Positions 29,486 through 43,500 of a stretch of 64,000 bases of DNA are shown here, piece after piece. The stretch is from NCBI RefSeq assembly GCF_000002865.3, contig NW_001865042.1:192162-256161 (forward strand), read 5' to 3'. Both the position numbers and the translations under genes were made by a program. Below the pieces are notes generated by a model that was given only the letters and a program-made list of their open reading frames with translations, did no database searches and was not told the DNA's origin. This DNA comes from Monosiga brevicollis MX1. Its lineage: Eukaryota; Opisthokonta; Choanoflagellata; Craspedida; Salpingoecidae. Positions within the stretch are counted from its first letter, which is position 1. Every line of letters starts with the position of its first letter.

Positions 29486-32400
29486 ATGGCTTTCCTTGTC
29501 ACAGCCTGGCGCACTGTAGTGGCACTCGTTACACTGCTCTGTGCCACCGCCCACGCGGACCTGGTCGACGTTCGCGTCGTCTCCGATACCGGCTCGACTT
29601 TTACCTTTGAAAACGCCTTTACGGTGCTTGACGATGGTAACATCACGGCCGTCAATCCGCCATTTGGCCAGGCAGGAACCCGCGTGACGATACAGGGCCA
29701 CAAGTTTCTGGGTGGAGGCACTTCCATTGACCACGCCTCCCTTGGTGGCGTTGAAGCCTCCGTCATCTTTGGCAACGATACATTGGTCATTGTTGAAGCT
29801 CTGCGCAACGAAAGTTTTGACGGAACAGGCGCGATCGTTCTCACAGCCAATACCGGAGCACGTACTGTCGGTCTTGACCAGTTTGCTTACCGCCGTGAAG
29901 GCAGCATTGACACAATCGAGCCTGCTCAAGGCCAACATGGTACGCTCAATTCCGTTTCACCTCTTTGTCCTCAAACGGTCCACGATCCGCCATGACGCTC
30001 ACACATTCAACCCCTCGGCCCTGCATCTCTCGCCTTTTCTTGCTTTGATCACACAGGCACTTATGTGACCATTCGCGGATCCAGCTTGCTCGGGCATGGT
30101 ACTGAGCTGACCACGGTCAACCTGGGCGGTGTCCCGGCCGAGATCGTCTCAGCATCAGACTCAGAAGTGCTTGTTCGTGCTCAAACAGCTCCGACCTCGG
30201 TCAACTTCACGCTGGTCGAACTCATTGCCGACACGCACGCCCGTGTGGCCAAGGCCGAGGGCTTTCGCTATTTGCCCGAGGGGTTCATTGCATCCATCAC
30301 ACCATACAGCGGCCAATGGGGCACCTTTGTAACGCTGCGTGGTGTCTCGCTTTTGGGTCACGGTGCTGCCCTGCATGCCGTACGCTTTGGCCCCATTCAT
30401 GCCATTCCTGTCAATGTGTCCAATGAGGAGATTGTTGTGCGCGCGAGCCCTCCAACTCACCTCGGTTCCAATCTGGCATTGGGGGGCTTCCCTGAAGCCG
30501 TGGTTATCGAAGCCGACACTGGCGCTCTGGTGGCCAACCTGTCCAACGCTTCCTTCACCTACGGTCCGCCAAGCAACATCTCTAGTCTCTCCGTCATGGA
30601 GGGTCAGCTTGGTACCCGTCTCCAGGTTCAGGGCGAGCGCCTCTTTGGTCGCGGCAGCACCATTGTCAGCGTGCGATTGGGAGACACGCCGGCCGAGATT
30701 GTCAATGCCTCTTCAACGAGCATCCATCTCCGTGCCGCAGCTGGTCCACTCAACGGATCGCCCAACCTCAACGTCACGGTGGAGTCTGACACGGGCGCAC
30801 TTGCGCTACTCCGCACCGTGTGGTCCTATCTCCCTCAGTCTCGCGTCGTGACAAATTCGCCGACGCAGGGCCAGCACAAGACACGGGTCTTCATCAATGG
30901 GCAATATCTCTTTGGCGGTGGCTCACGCATTGCTGCCGTTCATTTGGCTGGCGTTCCCGCCACCGTGGTTGTTCAACTCGACAGCCTTGTCGTAGTGGAA
31001 GCTGGCTTTACAACACAAGTGGGCTTGGGTGATGTGGTGATTGAAGCTGACACTGGCGCTCAAACAGTCATCCCAAATGGGTGGCGCTACGTTGAGCCCA
31101 GCAACATCTCAGTGGTTACCCCCACCTCAGGTCGCGAAGGCACTCGAGTGGTCATCCATGGAGAGCATCTTCTCAACGGCGGCGACTACATCGAGAGCGT
31201 TACCGTAGCTGGCTTTCCCACAACTTTGCTCAATGCGTCCGATTCTGAAGTGCACGTCGTGCTTCGTGCCGGTTCACAAGGTCCCGGTGACGTCATCCTG
31301 CGTGCCAATACCGGGGCCGAGGCCATTGCCGTCGATGGCTTTGCCTACACCCACCCAGGTCTCATTACAGGAGTCGCACCCTCCGTCGGTGTGATGGGCA
31401 CTCGTGTCACGCTTAGCGGTCGAGATCTGCTGGGCGGTGGTGCAAGTCTCGCCGCCGTCACGCTGGCGGGCGTGCCCGTGGCTAACGTGCGCTTTGCCAA
31501 CGAATCACTCGTGATTCTGACAGCCAGTGGTCATGCAGTCGCAACCGCCCCTGGCATTGTCGAGCTGGTGGCCTCGTCCGGTGCCACACACACCACGTAC
31601 AACGCCTTCCGCTACGCCTCCCCGCCTGTCGTCACCGCTTTCGAGCCTTCCCAGGGGTTTCGCGGCACCATCATCACTGTCACCGGAAGCAATCTCTTGG
31701 CCAGTGGTGCGGCCATCCAGTCCGCCACGGTTCCGGGGGCAACCAATCTGACCGTGATTTCGGCCAGCTCTAACCGCCTCGAATTGCGCGTCCCCCCCGA
31801 GCACGACGTGTCTGCTGCCGCGGGTCCCATTGCCGTTGTGGCTGACACCTTTGGCGCCTATGCTTCAGAGTTCAACTTCACCTTCCTACCACCGATGGCC
31901 ATCACTCAGGTGACGCCCACCGCGGGTAAAGTTCGCGACATTGTGGTTATCCAGGGCGAGCGTTTGCTCGGCGGCGGTAACGTGTCCCTCGTCGAGGTGG
32001 CCGGCCGCCCTGTGCTTGTTTTGAACGCGTCGGACGATGCCATTACTGTACAGCTGACACTTAATGAGCCACAGACAGGTGACGTTGTGGTGCATTCCAC
32101 CACTGGCGCGCTAACGTCGGCCTCAGATGCCTTCACATATGCCGCCGTCAACAAAGCTCCCGTGCTGGTCATTGCCAACGCCAGCACTCCTGAAGACACA
32201 CCACTGGCGTTGCTGAATCTTTCAGTGTCCGATGCCGACCTGGCCGATTCAGCTGGGCGCCTCTCGCTTACGCTCAACGTGGACGCTGGCCAGTTTGTGT
32301 TTGACGCCAACGCTGTTGGACCCATGCTACAACTCAACGGAACTGTTCCCGAGCTCACTGCGTGGCTCACTGATCTCATCTTTGTGCCCGCACCGAACAT

Positions 32401-35400
32401 GTTCGGTCCCGTGCATCTTGTTATTGCTGCCAACGATAATGGTCACACGGGCAGCCCCGGCCCTCGTGAGACCATGGCCGCGGCTGTGATCCAGGTCACA
32501 CCTGTGAATGATCCGCCAATGCTGCCCAACACTGTGATCCAGCTACCAGCCGTGGCGGAGGACACGGCCGCCAACGACATTGCTGGTATATTCGTCAGCC
32601 AGCTCGTGGCTTTGGCGACGGATGTGGACTCCTCGCCCCTGGGCGTGGGGTTGACAGGTCAGACCGGGCAAACCGGCGGCCTGTGGCAGTATCAGCTGGA
32701 CGCTTCAAATTGGACCGCCCTGGGCAATCTGTCTGACAGCTCGGCCTTGCTCTTGCCTGGCCGCGCGCTGATGCGCTTTGTGCCTGGGCCCAACTTCAAC
32801 GGCGAGGTTGAGCTTGCCTTTCGCGCCTGGGATGGCTCTGCTTACGCAGAGTTGGCGCGGACCTCCATCGAGTTTTCGCCGAGTGGCTCTGTCAGTGCCA
32901 ATGTCACCAGGGCACGGTTGGTGGTTGAGAGCGTCAACGACGTGCCAGTCGTCACGTCTGCAGTGACGCAAGGTACTTTTGGGGGTACTTTCCCCGTTGT
33001 GTTCTTGGAAGGCGGTGGCGCCACTCAGGTGTTGCCGCCCGACTTGCTGATCGAGGATGCCGACCATGCTGCCCTGGCCTCGGCGCAAATTATTCTCTCT
33101 GGGGCAAGGGATGGCAATGATGAACTTGTTACACTCGATGCCGTTGCCCTTGGCATCAGAGGTCTACAGGTTATTTCTGATTTGAATGGCTCGCAGCTCA
33201 CTGTCACCGTGCGACCTCGCACCGGTGTCGCGGTGAGCATCTCCTCTCTAACAGAGGCATTGCTGACAGCCCAATACCGCAATCAAGCCGATGAGCCCAC
33301 GCTGGGCGCTCGCCTGCTGCAGCTCGTTGTGTTTGACGGCTTGGATTGGAGTCAGCCACTTTATTCCGAGGTGACCATCACACCCATCAATGACCACGCC
33401 CCCGTGCTTGCCTTGTCTCCAACCGCACCACGCGTTGCGGTTGTCGAGGATACGGGACCGCTGGCCATATTTGATTCTGCCTCCACTGGTGTCTCTATCA
33501 ACGTTTCGGATGCCGACCACACGGGTTTCCTGCTCCAGGCCGCCGCCGTCGAAGTGCGCAGCACTTCGTCTACTGCGCTCGATGAAGTGGTCCTGCTCGT
33601 CAATGCGACGGGCACAAATCTCAGCTATTCTTATGATGCCGGTAATCACACCCTGCGCGTGACAGGTGCTGCCTATCCCGAAGTCTATGCCCAGGTATTG
33701 CGTTCGCTCACCTACAACGATGGCGCTTCCGAGCCCGTGGATGTGGCCCGATCTCTCCACATTCAGGTCTGGGATGAGAGTTATGCCTCCAATAGCGTTG
33801 TAATTGCCGTCGACGTGACCCTCATCAATGACCAAGCCCCCGAAGTCTACCTCGGCCCCGGTGGCGTTGTCAACTTTTCCACCACCTTTCAAGAATCGGG
33901 CACGGCTGTGCCACTCGTAGCGCTCGATGCTGCGGTGGTTGATCATGACTCGGGCTCGTTCTCTCTCACCGGGCTCCATGCGACCATCCTCAACGGGGTT
34001 GATGGCGTCCTGGAGCAGCTTGCCGCCACAGGCTCGGCAAACATCTCGGTCAGCTATGATGCGGCAACTTACGTGCTGACTGCCTCTGGCCATGCGACCG
34101 CGGCCGAATATACCTCAGTTCTTCGCAGTCTGAGCTACACCAACCTTGCAGACCGACCTTCTGATGCCAGCGGGCGTTTGATTCAGGTGCAGGCTTTTGA
34201 TGAAGCCTTTACAAGCAGTCCAGCTGCCGTGAACCTCAGCATCATCTTCATCAATGACCCACCACAGATTTTCGTCGGACCTCCTCCAAGTGTTGAGATC
34301 GAGGGCCTGTACGTGGAGGGCGACAATGGCACCCTTATTTTTCCAAACGGTTCCTTGACCATCACGGATGAAGATCATCTGATGCTTACCAACGCGACTC
34401 TACGCCTCATCAACGCGCCCGACTTTGAGGCGGAGACGATTGAGCTTGATGTTCTAGACACGGGCTTGATGTACGTTTACGAAGCCCTTGTCAATCACAA
34501 TCGTGGGCCGGGCGAAGGTCGCGTTGCCGCACACGCCACATTGCGCGTACCCGGTGTTGCGCCGAGTTCTTGGCGCAGCAGTGCTGAGGCCCAAGCTACC
34601 TGGGCTGCGGTTTGGAGCGAGCTTTTGGGAGCTCGGTTGGGTGTGACATCAGCATCGATCGAGGTCACCAACGCCACAGCAACGGCGGATGTCAATTCCA
34701 GCGCGAGTGAACCCATTACTGCGTTGTCATTCGTGCTGGTTGTCCCCGATAATTTTACGTCTCAGCTTGCGGCTGACGTGTCAACAATCGTGGCTTCGGG
34801 CGATTTGCTCACCCTTTTGCAAAGCCGCAGTGGTGCATATTACTACGCCACAAACGTGTCGTTTGCCGCAGAGCCTGTGATCCAAGAGTTTGATGTTGTG
34901 GAATTTTTTGGGGTGGCTCACCTTACAGGTAGTGCTTCGCTCGAGGACTATCGACGGGTTTTACAGACAGCACGTTATCGCAACGCTGTTGCGCGACCCG
35001 GGTTACCGGACGGCCGTCCTCGTCAGTTTGAATTGCGCGTGTCCGACGGTGCGCTGGAGAGCAATGCGGCACACTCGATGCTGCTGTTCCAGCGCGTAAA
35101 TGATGGCCCCTTCTTCCGGCTACGGGCGCCCAATGGTCAGCCCTTTACGGCAACCTTCCGCGAGGAATCTAGTGGCGTACATGTTGTCTTGGGCAACGCC
35201 TCGGTCCTGGACGCGGACAATACAACCTTGGTCGCACTGACCATAACGCTTTTGGGGGCACCTGATGGTGCTGCCGAGGGCCTCCGAGTGAACGCGTCTG
35301 GCCTCGACATCACGTCTAGCGGTGCGGGCCACGTACTCAACTTGACTGGTCGAGCGTCGTTGGCGCAATACACCGAGGCATTGCGGCGCATCGAGTATTT

Positions 35401-37517
35401 CAACGAGGCCGACGAGCCGGTTGACGTAGTGCGGCAATTGCATTATATTGCCGACGATGCCTTGACTCGGGGCCTCGCTGCCAGTAGCTTTGTGCGTATT
35501 CAGTTTGTCAACGATCCGCCCCGTTTGAGCCTGGGCACCGACCCTTCCGGCAATTACTCAACATCTTATGAGGAACAAGCCCTCAACGTCGCTGTGGCGG
35601 GTCCTGGCGCGCTGATTGAAGATGACGATGATGCGCGTCTGTCGCGAGCCATTGTCACACTGCTGAATCCACTCGATGGCTCGGACGAGTTTCTCTATGC
35701 GGCGGGCACGGCTCTGTCGGGTCTATCCATCTCGGGCAACAGGAGCACCGAGGTACTTTTGTCTGGCAACGGCACCCTTGCCGACTGGACCCTAGCTTTG
35801 CAGTCTGTATTTTACGTTCATTCGTCCAACAATCCCACAGTGACTGCATCACGCATCGTGAAGGTGGTGATTTGTGATGCTTCAACTATTGCCGAGGCCG
35901 CGGCTCCCTCGGAACCGCGTTTCGCTCACTTGGACATTCAGCCCATCAACGACGCCCCCTTTGTCAGGAGTCCATTGGCTGAGAGCAGCGGCGCCACCAT
36001 CTTCTTTGAGGGTCGCGGGCCTGTGTTCATCGCCGAGGACTTGTCGGTTCATGATGATGACAGCTTGATGCTCACCGAGGCCACAGCTGTACTGCTCAAT
36101 CCAGTTGACCGCGATGTGGTACAGCCAGAGTTGCTGGCCGTGAACACCACCGGCAGCGGTCTCGCTTTCTCATACAGCGTCAACGGTCTTCTGCGCCTCA
36201 GCGGGCCTGGCAGCACGGCAACCTACACGTCCGTTCTGTCCACGCTGACTTATGAAAATACGGACGCCAATCCCTCTCATGTCCAGCGCCTGGTCGAGGT
36301 CCAGGTCTCGGACGGCGCGTTGAACTCGATGGCCCTTCAACTGCGCGTCAACATTTCAAGTCGCAACGATGCGCCAGTCATCGATCTCAATGGCGCAGAC
36401 GCGGTGGGTCTGGATCATGCTACAGTGCATCTGCAGGGTAGCTCGGGCGTGCCTCTGATGAATGCGGCGACCACTCTCTTGTACGATCCAGAGGAGGATT
36501 TGTTGGAGCGCGTGGATGTGCAAATCGATCCGCTTCTGGATCAACCAGCAGAGTGGCTAGTCATGACGTACGAGGAACCCTCGGTTGGAATCATGCTGGC
36601 TGACCGCATGGCTGTTAACACTCCCATCACGTCAAGCTGCGGCGTGCAAGGTCACTGCGTCAAGGCCACTCTCTCCCTCCCGGCCGGCGCCGGCGAAACG
36701 GTCGCTGATGTGGCCGTACACATGGTTATTGAGCACCCCAACTTGAATGACCTGGTGGTGTATCTGGTTCACGAGGCCCGGCGGATTACCCTGCTGTCCA
36801 ACGTCATTGATCCGTCGCAGACAGGGGTCAATCGTTTCTGCTCTGCCGCCAACTATCAAAGCGTTGTCTTGACCGACGATGCTGCAACGGCCATTCAGAC
36901 CACATGTGCCAACAATCTTCGCGGTGCTTTCCTACCGCTCAACAATTTGGCGCAATATGCTGGGCTTTTGGCTGGCGGAGATTGGACTCTGGAGGTGTAC
37001 GACACCAACACGGGATTCTCGGTTGGAACGTTCGTGTCGTGGGGGATTGTCGTTGCCACGGGCTCTCGCACGACGTATACCCAGCAAGCTACGCCATTTT
37101 CTGCTAGCGAAAGCCCCATGGAATTGATCTTCAACGTGGTCGAAACGGGTCTGGTTGAGGACTTGGACATTTTTGTCCAGCTTAGCACCGATGACGCACA
37201 TGGCATGGTTCTCGAATTGGAGAGTCCCAGAGGGGTGATTGTGCCGCTGTGGGCTGCTGTTGACAACTGTGGCCTCGACGCGACAGCTCTTTATTTCGAT
37301 AGTGCTGGCGTGCATGACAATGCGTCGGTCTGTTTGCATGGCGCTAGAGCCTTGCTGGACGTTGGGTTTGGAGCAGCGCTGGTGAGTGAGCAGGTGGCAA
37401 CTGGTGCTTGGACCCTTCGGTTGACGACTGCGGCTGCCGGTACCCTGGATCTGGCGCAACTCAGATTCAAACTACGTACGTATTCTTTGCCATCGCTGTC
37501 GGCCTCTGACGTGGGGG

Positions 37518-37568
<51 letters not shown>

Positions 37569-40500
37569 CCCCTCGTTTGGTTTGTGTGCTGCCCCGTTCT
37601 TGCTTGCCGGCTCAACTCCCATTTCTTGCTCTGTCCTATTGGCCTCTACTGGCTTCTTCTTTTTGGCGCCTGTTTTGAGTGCCATGATGTGGTACAGCCT
37701 CACAAATGGATGGATTGCGGCCCTGGTTCAAATGTAGGTCCCAACATTGAGTCTAGTTTCTCGCCCGCGACGGGCCTGCTGTCTTTGACGGGGCGTGACA
37801 CGGCTGCAGCCTACCTTCTGCTGCTTTCTTCCTTGGTATATGTAAACAATCAAACAGTACCAACCGATGTCACACGCAACATCAGCATCGTGGCCACCGA
37901 TGCCAGCAACAGCTCTGCACCAGCCATTGCCTTTGTTAGCATGCACAATGCTCCCCTGCTTTTCCTAAATGGCACTGGCTTGGGTGGTCAGCGCGATCGT
38001 TTTTTGACGTATTCGGAGGACGTCGGCCCTGCTTCTTTGCTATCCTCAAATAGCTTGTATGGCTACGCTGACGATCTCATCCAGAGCGCCACGGTGCGCA
38101 TCGAGAATGCCTTTGACGCCACCAATGAATCTGTGGCTCTCGATGCAACCACTACTGGGGGCGCCGTGTCCGTCACCGGGAGCGGATCGCACAGCATGCT
38201 TGCGTCAGGCGTGGCACCCATCACGACCTACCTGGCCCTGCTAGCCTCATTGAAATATGATAACGTTGCGCAGAACATGACAGGCACTGAGCGTCTCATC
38301 TCAGTCGAACTGAACGATGCTGCGGGTCTCCCCTCCATTCAAGCTTTTATTCGTGTGAGCATGGTGCCCGTCAACGACCGACCCCACATCTTGGATCCGC
38401 GGTTGCTTGGGGCAGGGCCTCGGGTTTCCTGGACCGAGAATGCAAACGCCACCGCGCTAGCTCCTCAGGCAGCGATTTTTGATGAGGATGACACTGCGTT
38501 TTCGCGCATTGTTGTCAGCATTATGCCCCCGCTGGATGGGTCGGCCGAGGTGCTCACGTTTCTAAACGGAGCTGGTATCGTGGCCAGCAACACCTCACTC
38601 GTTGGAGATGCACTTGTTTATGACTACGACGTCACAGGCATGGCCACCACTCACGAGTCAGCCTCGGAGCTGATTCAGGCCTTGGCTTACCATAACGCGG
38701 CAGATGAGCCAACTGCAGGCTCGCGGAACGTTACGATCGTGGTCTACGACGCCCAGGGATTGGCAAGCGCACCGCTTCACATTTCAATCGCTGTTTCACT
38801 CGTCAACGACAATGCGCCTGTGCTCGCACTGACGCAATCGGTCGTTGAGTTGGTGGAGGATTCGGGTGTTGTAAGTGTGCTCGCAGGCTCACTGGCAGCC
38901 ACGGATGCGGACGTGCACGATCTTTTCCCTATGACTGCAGCTACAGCTGTTCTGAGTAGCCCGGATGCCGCATTTGAGCGTCTTGTTGTCAACGCGTCTG
39001 CAGGAGCCCCTTCACTCGCTCTGATGTACGACAACAATACACACACACTCTCAATTCAGGGCCAAGCTGAGCTTGAGGTATACGAAGCCCTGCTCAACAC
39101 GCTCACGCTAGTTTCGATGATTGAGGAGCCGTCGCCTACAAACCGTACCGTGGCTATTACCCTCACTGATCAGGCTCACGTCAGCAACCTAGTTCAGGTG
39201 GTTGTTACCGTCCGCCTGATCAATGATCAAGCCCCCAAGCTAGATCTCAATCCCGTGTCAAATTCCAGCGATGGCTCGGTCACTTTTATTGAGGAGGGCA
39301 CTGCTGTTGATGTACTGCCTGGTGGCACACGTCTCACTGATGCGGACAGCGGTGAGCCTGGGCAGTATCCACGCCTGCTACATCGTGTCGTGTGTCAGCT
39401 TGCTGCTCTTGATGGTGCGTCGGAAGGGCTGATCGCCGGTAACCACACCGGCAGTGTGGCCATAGCGGCTGGCAACAATTCTCACGAGATTATCTGGGAG
39501 GGACCAGCCATGCCGGCGCAGTTTGAGCCAGCCTTGTCGACCATGGCGTACTTCAATTATGCTGATGAGCCCGCCTATCCCCGGATGCGCACCATCAATT
39601 GTACCGCTTTCGATGCCTCTCTGGCCTCGGAGCCTGCTTTTGTGACTGTAACCATACAATCGGTCAACGACGCCCCACAGCTGGACTTGGATCCCCTAAA
39701 TACAGGCATTCACAAGTACAGCCAATACGCTGAGGGCGGGGGTCCTATGCTACTCCTTGTTGATGGGGTCACGCTTGTCGATGACGACGACCTCACCTTG
39801 ACATCGGCGTGGGTGCGCCTGCTCAACGCCCCCGATGGATCGGAGGAGATGATTTGGATAAATGAGACTGCGACTGTCAGCGTGCACCCCTATCATCACG
39901 GGCTCGTGTTATCTGGCAATGCAAGCTTGACGGAGTATGCCAATGCGCTGGGGACTCTCGGATACACTCACACCAACGCGCATCCCGGAAATCCTAGTGC
40001 GGGGGTACGTGAAGTACACGTGGCTGTCTCTGATGGTCGCCTCAACGCCTCTACAGCTGTCATCTTTCTCGACTTTGATACGGTCAATGACCCCCCTATT
40101 GTGGATCTCAGCCCGGGGGATGAGACATTTGACTTTGCCACCTCATTCATCGAGGAAGGTAGCCCAATTGCCATTGCAGCGGCCGATGCGACCGTCATGG
40201 ACATTGACAGCCCGCTGTTGCAACGTATCGAGTTTGTCATCACCAACGGCGCTGATGGGAATCTGGAGGGCTTTGACACCGATAACGCGACGCTGCTGTC
40301 TGAATTGGAGGCGCTCAACTTTACCATAGACTATAATGAGGCCTCCTACACGCTCACCCTGCAAGGTGAAGCAACGCCGGTCAAGTTTTCCAGCATTTTG
40401 CGCTCAGTGCGCTACTTTAATCTTGCAGACGAACCCAACTTTTCGACTCGTGCCGTGGAAATCCAAGTCACTGATGTGCTTAATGCGACATCCGTCTCAC

Positions 40501-43500
40501 GTTACGCCATGATTGAGATGGTGTCGGTGAATGATGCCCCACGCTTGACCACTGCTAGTGTCAATCCTTCGAGCTTTGTGGAAGACGCTGGTCCCATTAC
40601 TTTGTTTACAGCTGGAGTTGTTGCCCAGGACGATGATGGAGACACCTATACGGTGATCAGCATTGCGTTGAGCCCTTTGCTCGACAGCGATCTACACGAG
40701 GTGCTCTCGATTAATAATATGACAAGCCAGGGCCAGAGTGACGCACTAAGCTTGACGCTGACAGGTGCGCGATCGGGAGCGGAGGTTGAAGCCTTACTTG
40801 CCAGTCTGCAATACGTTAATTTGGCAAACGCTCCTCATGAGGCTCCGCGCCACGTAAGCGTTCGCGTCATGGACGAGTTTGGAGCTTGGTCCAACGCCCT
40901 GAACGTTTCATTCACTGTTGTGGCCAGCAACGATGCTCCCTTGCTTGTTGCCACAAATATCTCCTTGCCTGCTGTTGATGAGGATGGTCAAGTTGTGAAT
41001 GCTGATTCGAACACCCTTTGTCTCCCTCTCATCACCGAGCCAGACCTGCAGCCTCTGCGCGGTGTGGCCATTGTTGCTGCTGATACAGCAAACGGGGCTT
41101 GGTATGCGACTCTCAGCAACTCTAGCAGTTTGCTCATCGAGAACGTTGGCGAGACAAATGCCCTCCTCATACCCTTGAAGTCACACAACGTGACTGTGCA
41201 ATTCGTTCCTCGACCAGACTTTTATGGCGAGGCCTCCCTGGCCCTCAAGGCCTGGGACCAGACGAGCGGCGCCCCGTGGGCGCCAGGGGCCGACACCAGA
41301 TACAGCAGCAATGGTGCATTCAGCTTGAATCAAGTGCATATCGTCGCGACAGTGTTGTCTGTCAACGACGCGCCCGTGGTACAACTGCAGGGTGCGCTCG
41401 GGGTCAACAACAGTGCTGCCTTTGTGGAGGAGGCCGGTGCCGTGTCGGTGGTCAATGCGTCGGCACTATCACTGACAGACGTTGATCACTACCAACTGCA
41501 ATTTGTGGACGTGACACTGCAGAACCCGATGGATGGCGCGGCCGAGCAGTTGCTGGTGGACGAGGGCGTGCCTGGCTTGCTCGTGACGGAGACACGGAAC
41601 GCGAGCATGGTACATCTGCGTTTGCAGGTGGGCAACAACGCGTCAGACGCCTCACACCCGCCTGATTATGCGAATCTGGCACAGCGAGATGATCAAATGG
41701 TAGCACTGGAGACGGCGCTGCGATCGCTGCAGTACAATAACACGGCGTTGGAGCCGACCCTGGCAGAGCGAGTCTTGATGGTGACTGCGTTTGATGGAAC
41801 TGCTTGGAGCACACCGGCCTGGATCGTGGTCACGGTTGAGCCAGTGAATGACAATGTACCCGTATTGGTGATGGGTGATGCACCGGCGGCTTACGTGGAG
41901 AACCAAGGGCCTGTGACATTGGTGAACGGGACGGCGTTTGCGTTGCACGACGCGGATCACAATGACGTGTTTATGCTTGAGGCGGCTTCTGTGGCGTTGA
42001 CAGCAGGTGCCGTGGATGGCGCAGCAGAGACGTTGAGCGTTGTGTCCCAGGGCAACGTGGAGGCGATGTACAATGCCAGCACGCGTGAGCTGGTGTTGAG
42101 TGGCGCGGACAGCGTCTCGACGTATGCGGCAGTGCTGGCGAGTTTGACATACAATCATACCGGCGCAGAGCCCACGCCCGGCGTGCGTGAGGTGACGGCG
42201 TCTGTGTTTGACGGGGTGTTTGCATCAAGCCCGGCGGTGTTTTCGCTGGTGGTGGAGGTCATCAACGACCGACGGCCGGCGGTATTGTTGAGCGGTGTCG
42301 CGCTGGATGCGGCGGCAACATTTGTGGAGGAGCAAGAGACGTTTACGAGTTTGGCTGCGTCTGCGACGGTGACAGATGCGGACAGTGGTGCGTTGAAATT
42401 GGTTGAGCTGCGTGCGCGGATCGAGGATGGCCTGGACGGGGCGCTGGAGGAGTTGCGCGTGGCCGACGGTGGTGCCCTGTACTCGGTGGCGTATAATGCG
42501 ACTGGTTACGAGCTTGTCGTTCGGGGAGAGCTGAGCGTGAGCGAGATGGAGGGCGTGTTGCGGTCGCTGTCGTACATTAATCGGGCAGACGAGCCCTCGG
42601 GAGCGGCTGTGAATTCGCTGGGCGCCGATGGGGCAGCCTCACGCAGTGTTGTGGTGACGGTGGACGATGGCGCACACGTCAGTGTGCCGGCCCGCGTGAA
42701 CCTCACCATTGACATGGTCAACGACCTTCCCGTCTTGGATGCCAATGGGCCCATGCCTGGCGTTGACCATCTCATCGTGTTTGTCGAGGAATCTGCAGCG
42801 CTTTCGCTGTTATCGTCTGATGCCTGGCTGTACGATGCTGATGACAGTCTTCTTGCTGATGTCACCATTGCCGCAACTGGACTGGGTGACCTTCCCATGG
42901 AATACCTCAATCTTTCAACGAGTGGAACAATCATTTCGGCGTTTAACAACGGCAGTTTCGTTCGTCTTGAAGGACCAGCCCCGCTGGCTGACTTTGATGC
43001 GGTGCTTCGCAGCGTCACGTACTTTAACGGGGTTGTCGACCCCTTGCTCCCGTCGGCAGGCGCTCGCGTCTTCGAGATCACAGTCAACGATGGACAAGGC
43101 ACTGCGGTCACTAGTGTGGAGGTGGAGTTTGTACGTATCAACAACCCACCCCGTCTCGACCTGAATGGTCTGCTCGTGGGTTTTGATAACGCTGTTGCCT
43201 TTATAGAGGAGGGTGCGCCCGTCCTCCTCGCCCCAAGCGCCAATCTTAGTGACAGTGACAACGCCACACTCAGCTGGCTGCAGCTGTCCATTGTGGACTC
43301 CCCCGACATGGGTGCTGAGCTCCTCAGTGCTTCGCCTCCCTCTGGCCTGACCGCAGTGTGGGACCCGTCATTGGCGCGGTTGACCGTTTCTGGTACCGGC
43401 ACGGTAGCCGACTATCTGCAAGCGTTGCGGGGCACGGCATTTGTCAATTCTCAAGACGAGCCTGCTGCACCCTTTTCGAGGGTCATTGAAGTGCGCGTAT

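Noticed and set aside
33248-34093. Minus-strand open frame of 281 codons opposite the giant gene, and similar ones along 39-62 kb
   Set aside because: They are shadows of a GC-rich coding strand with repeated motifs; no homologue-like sequence or splice logic.
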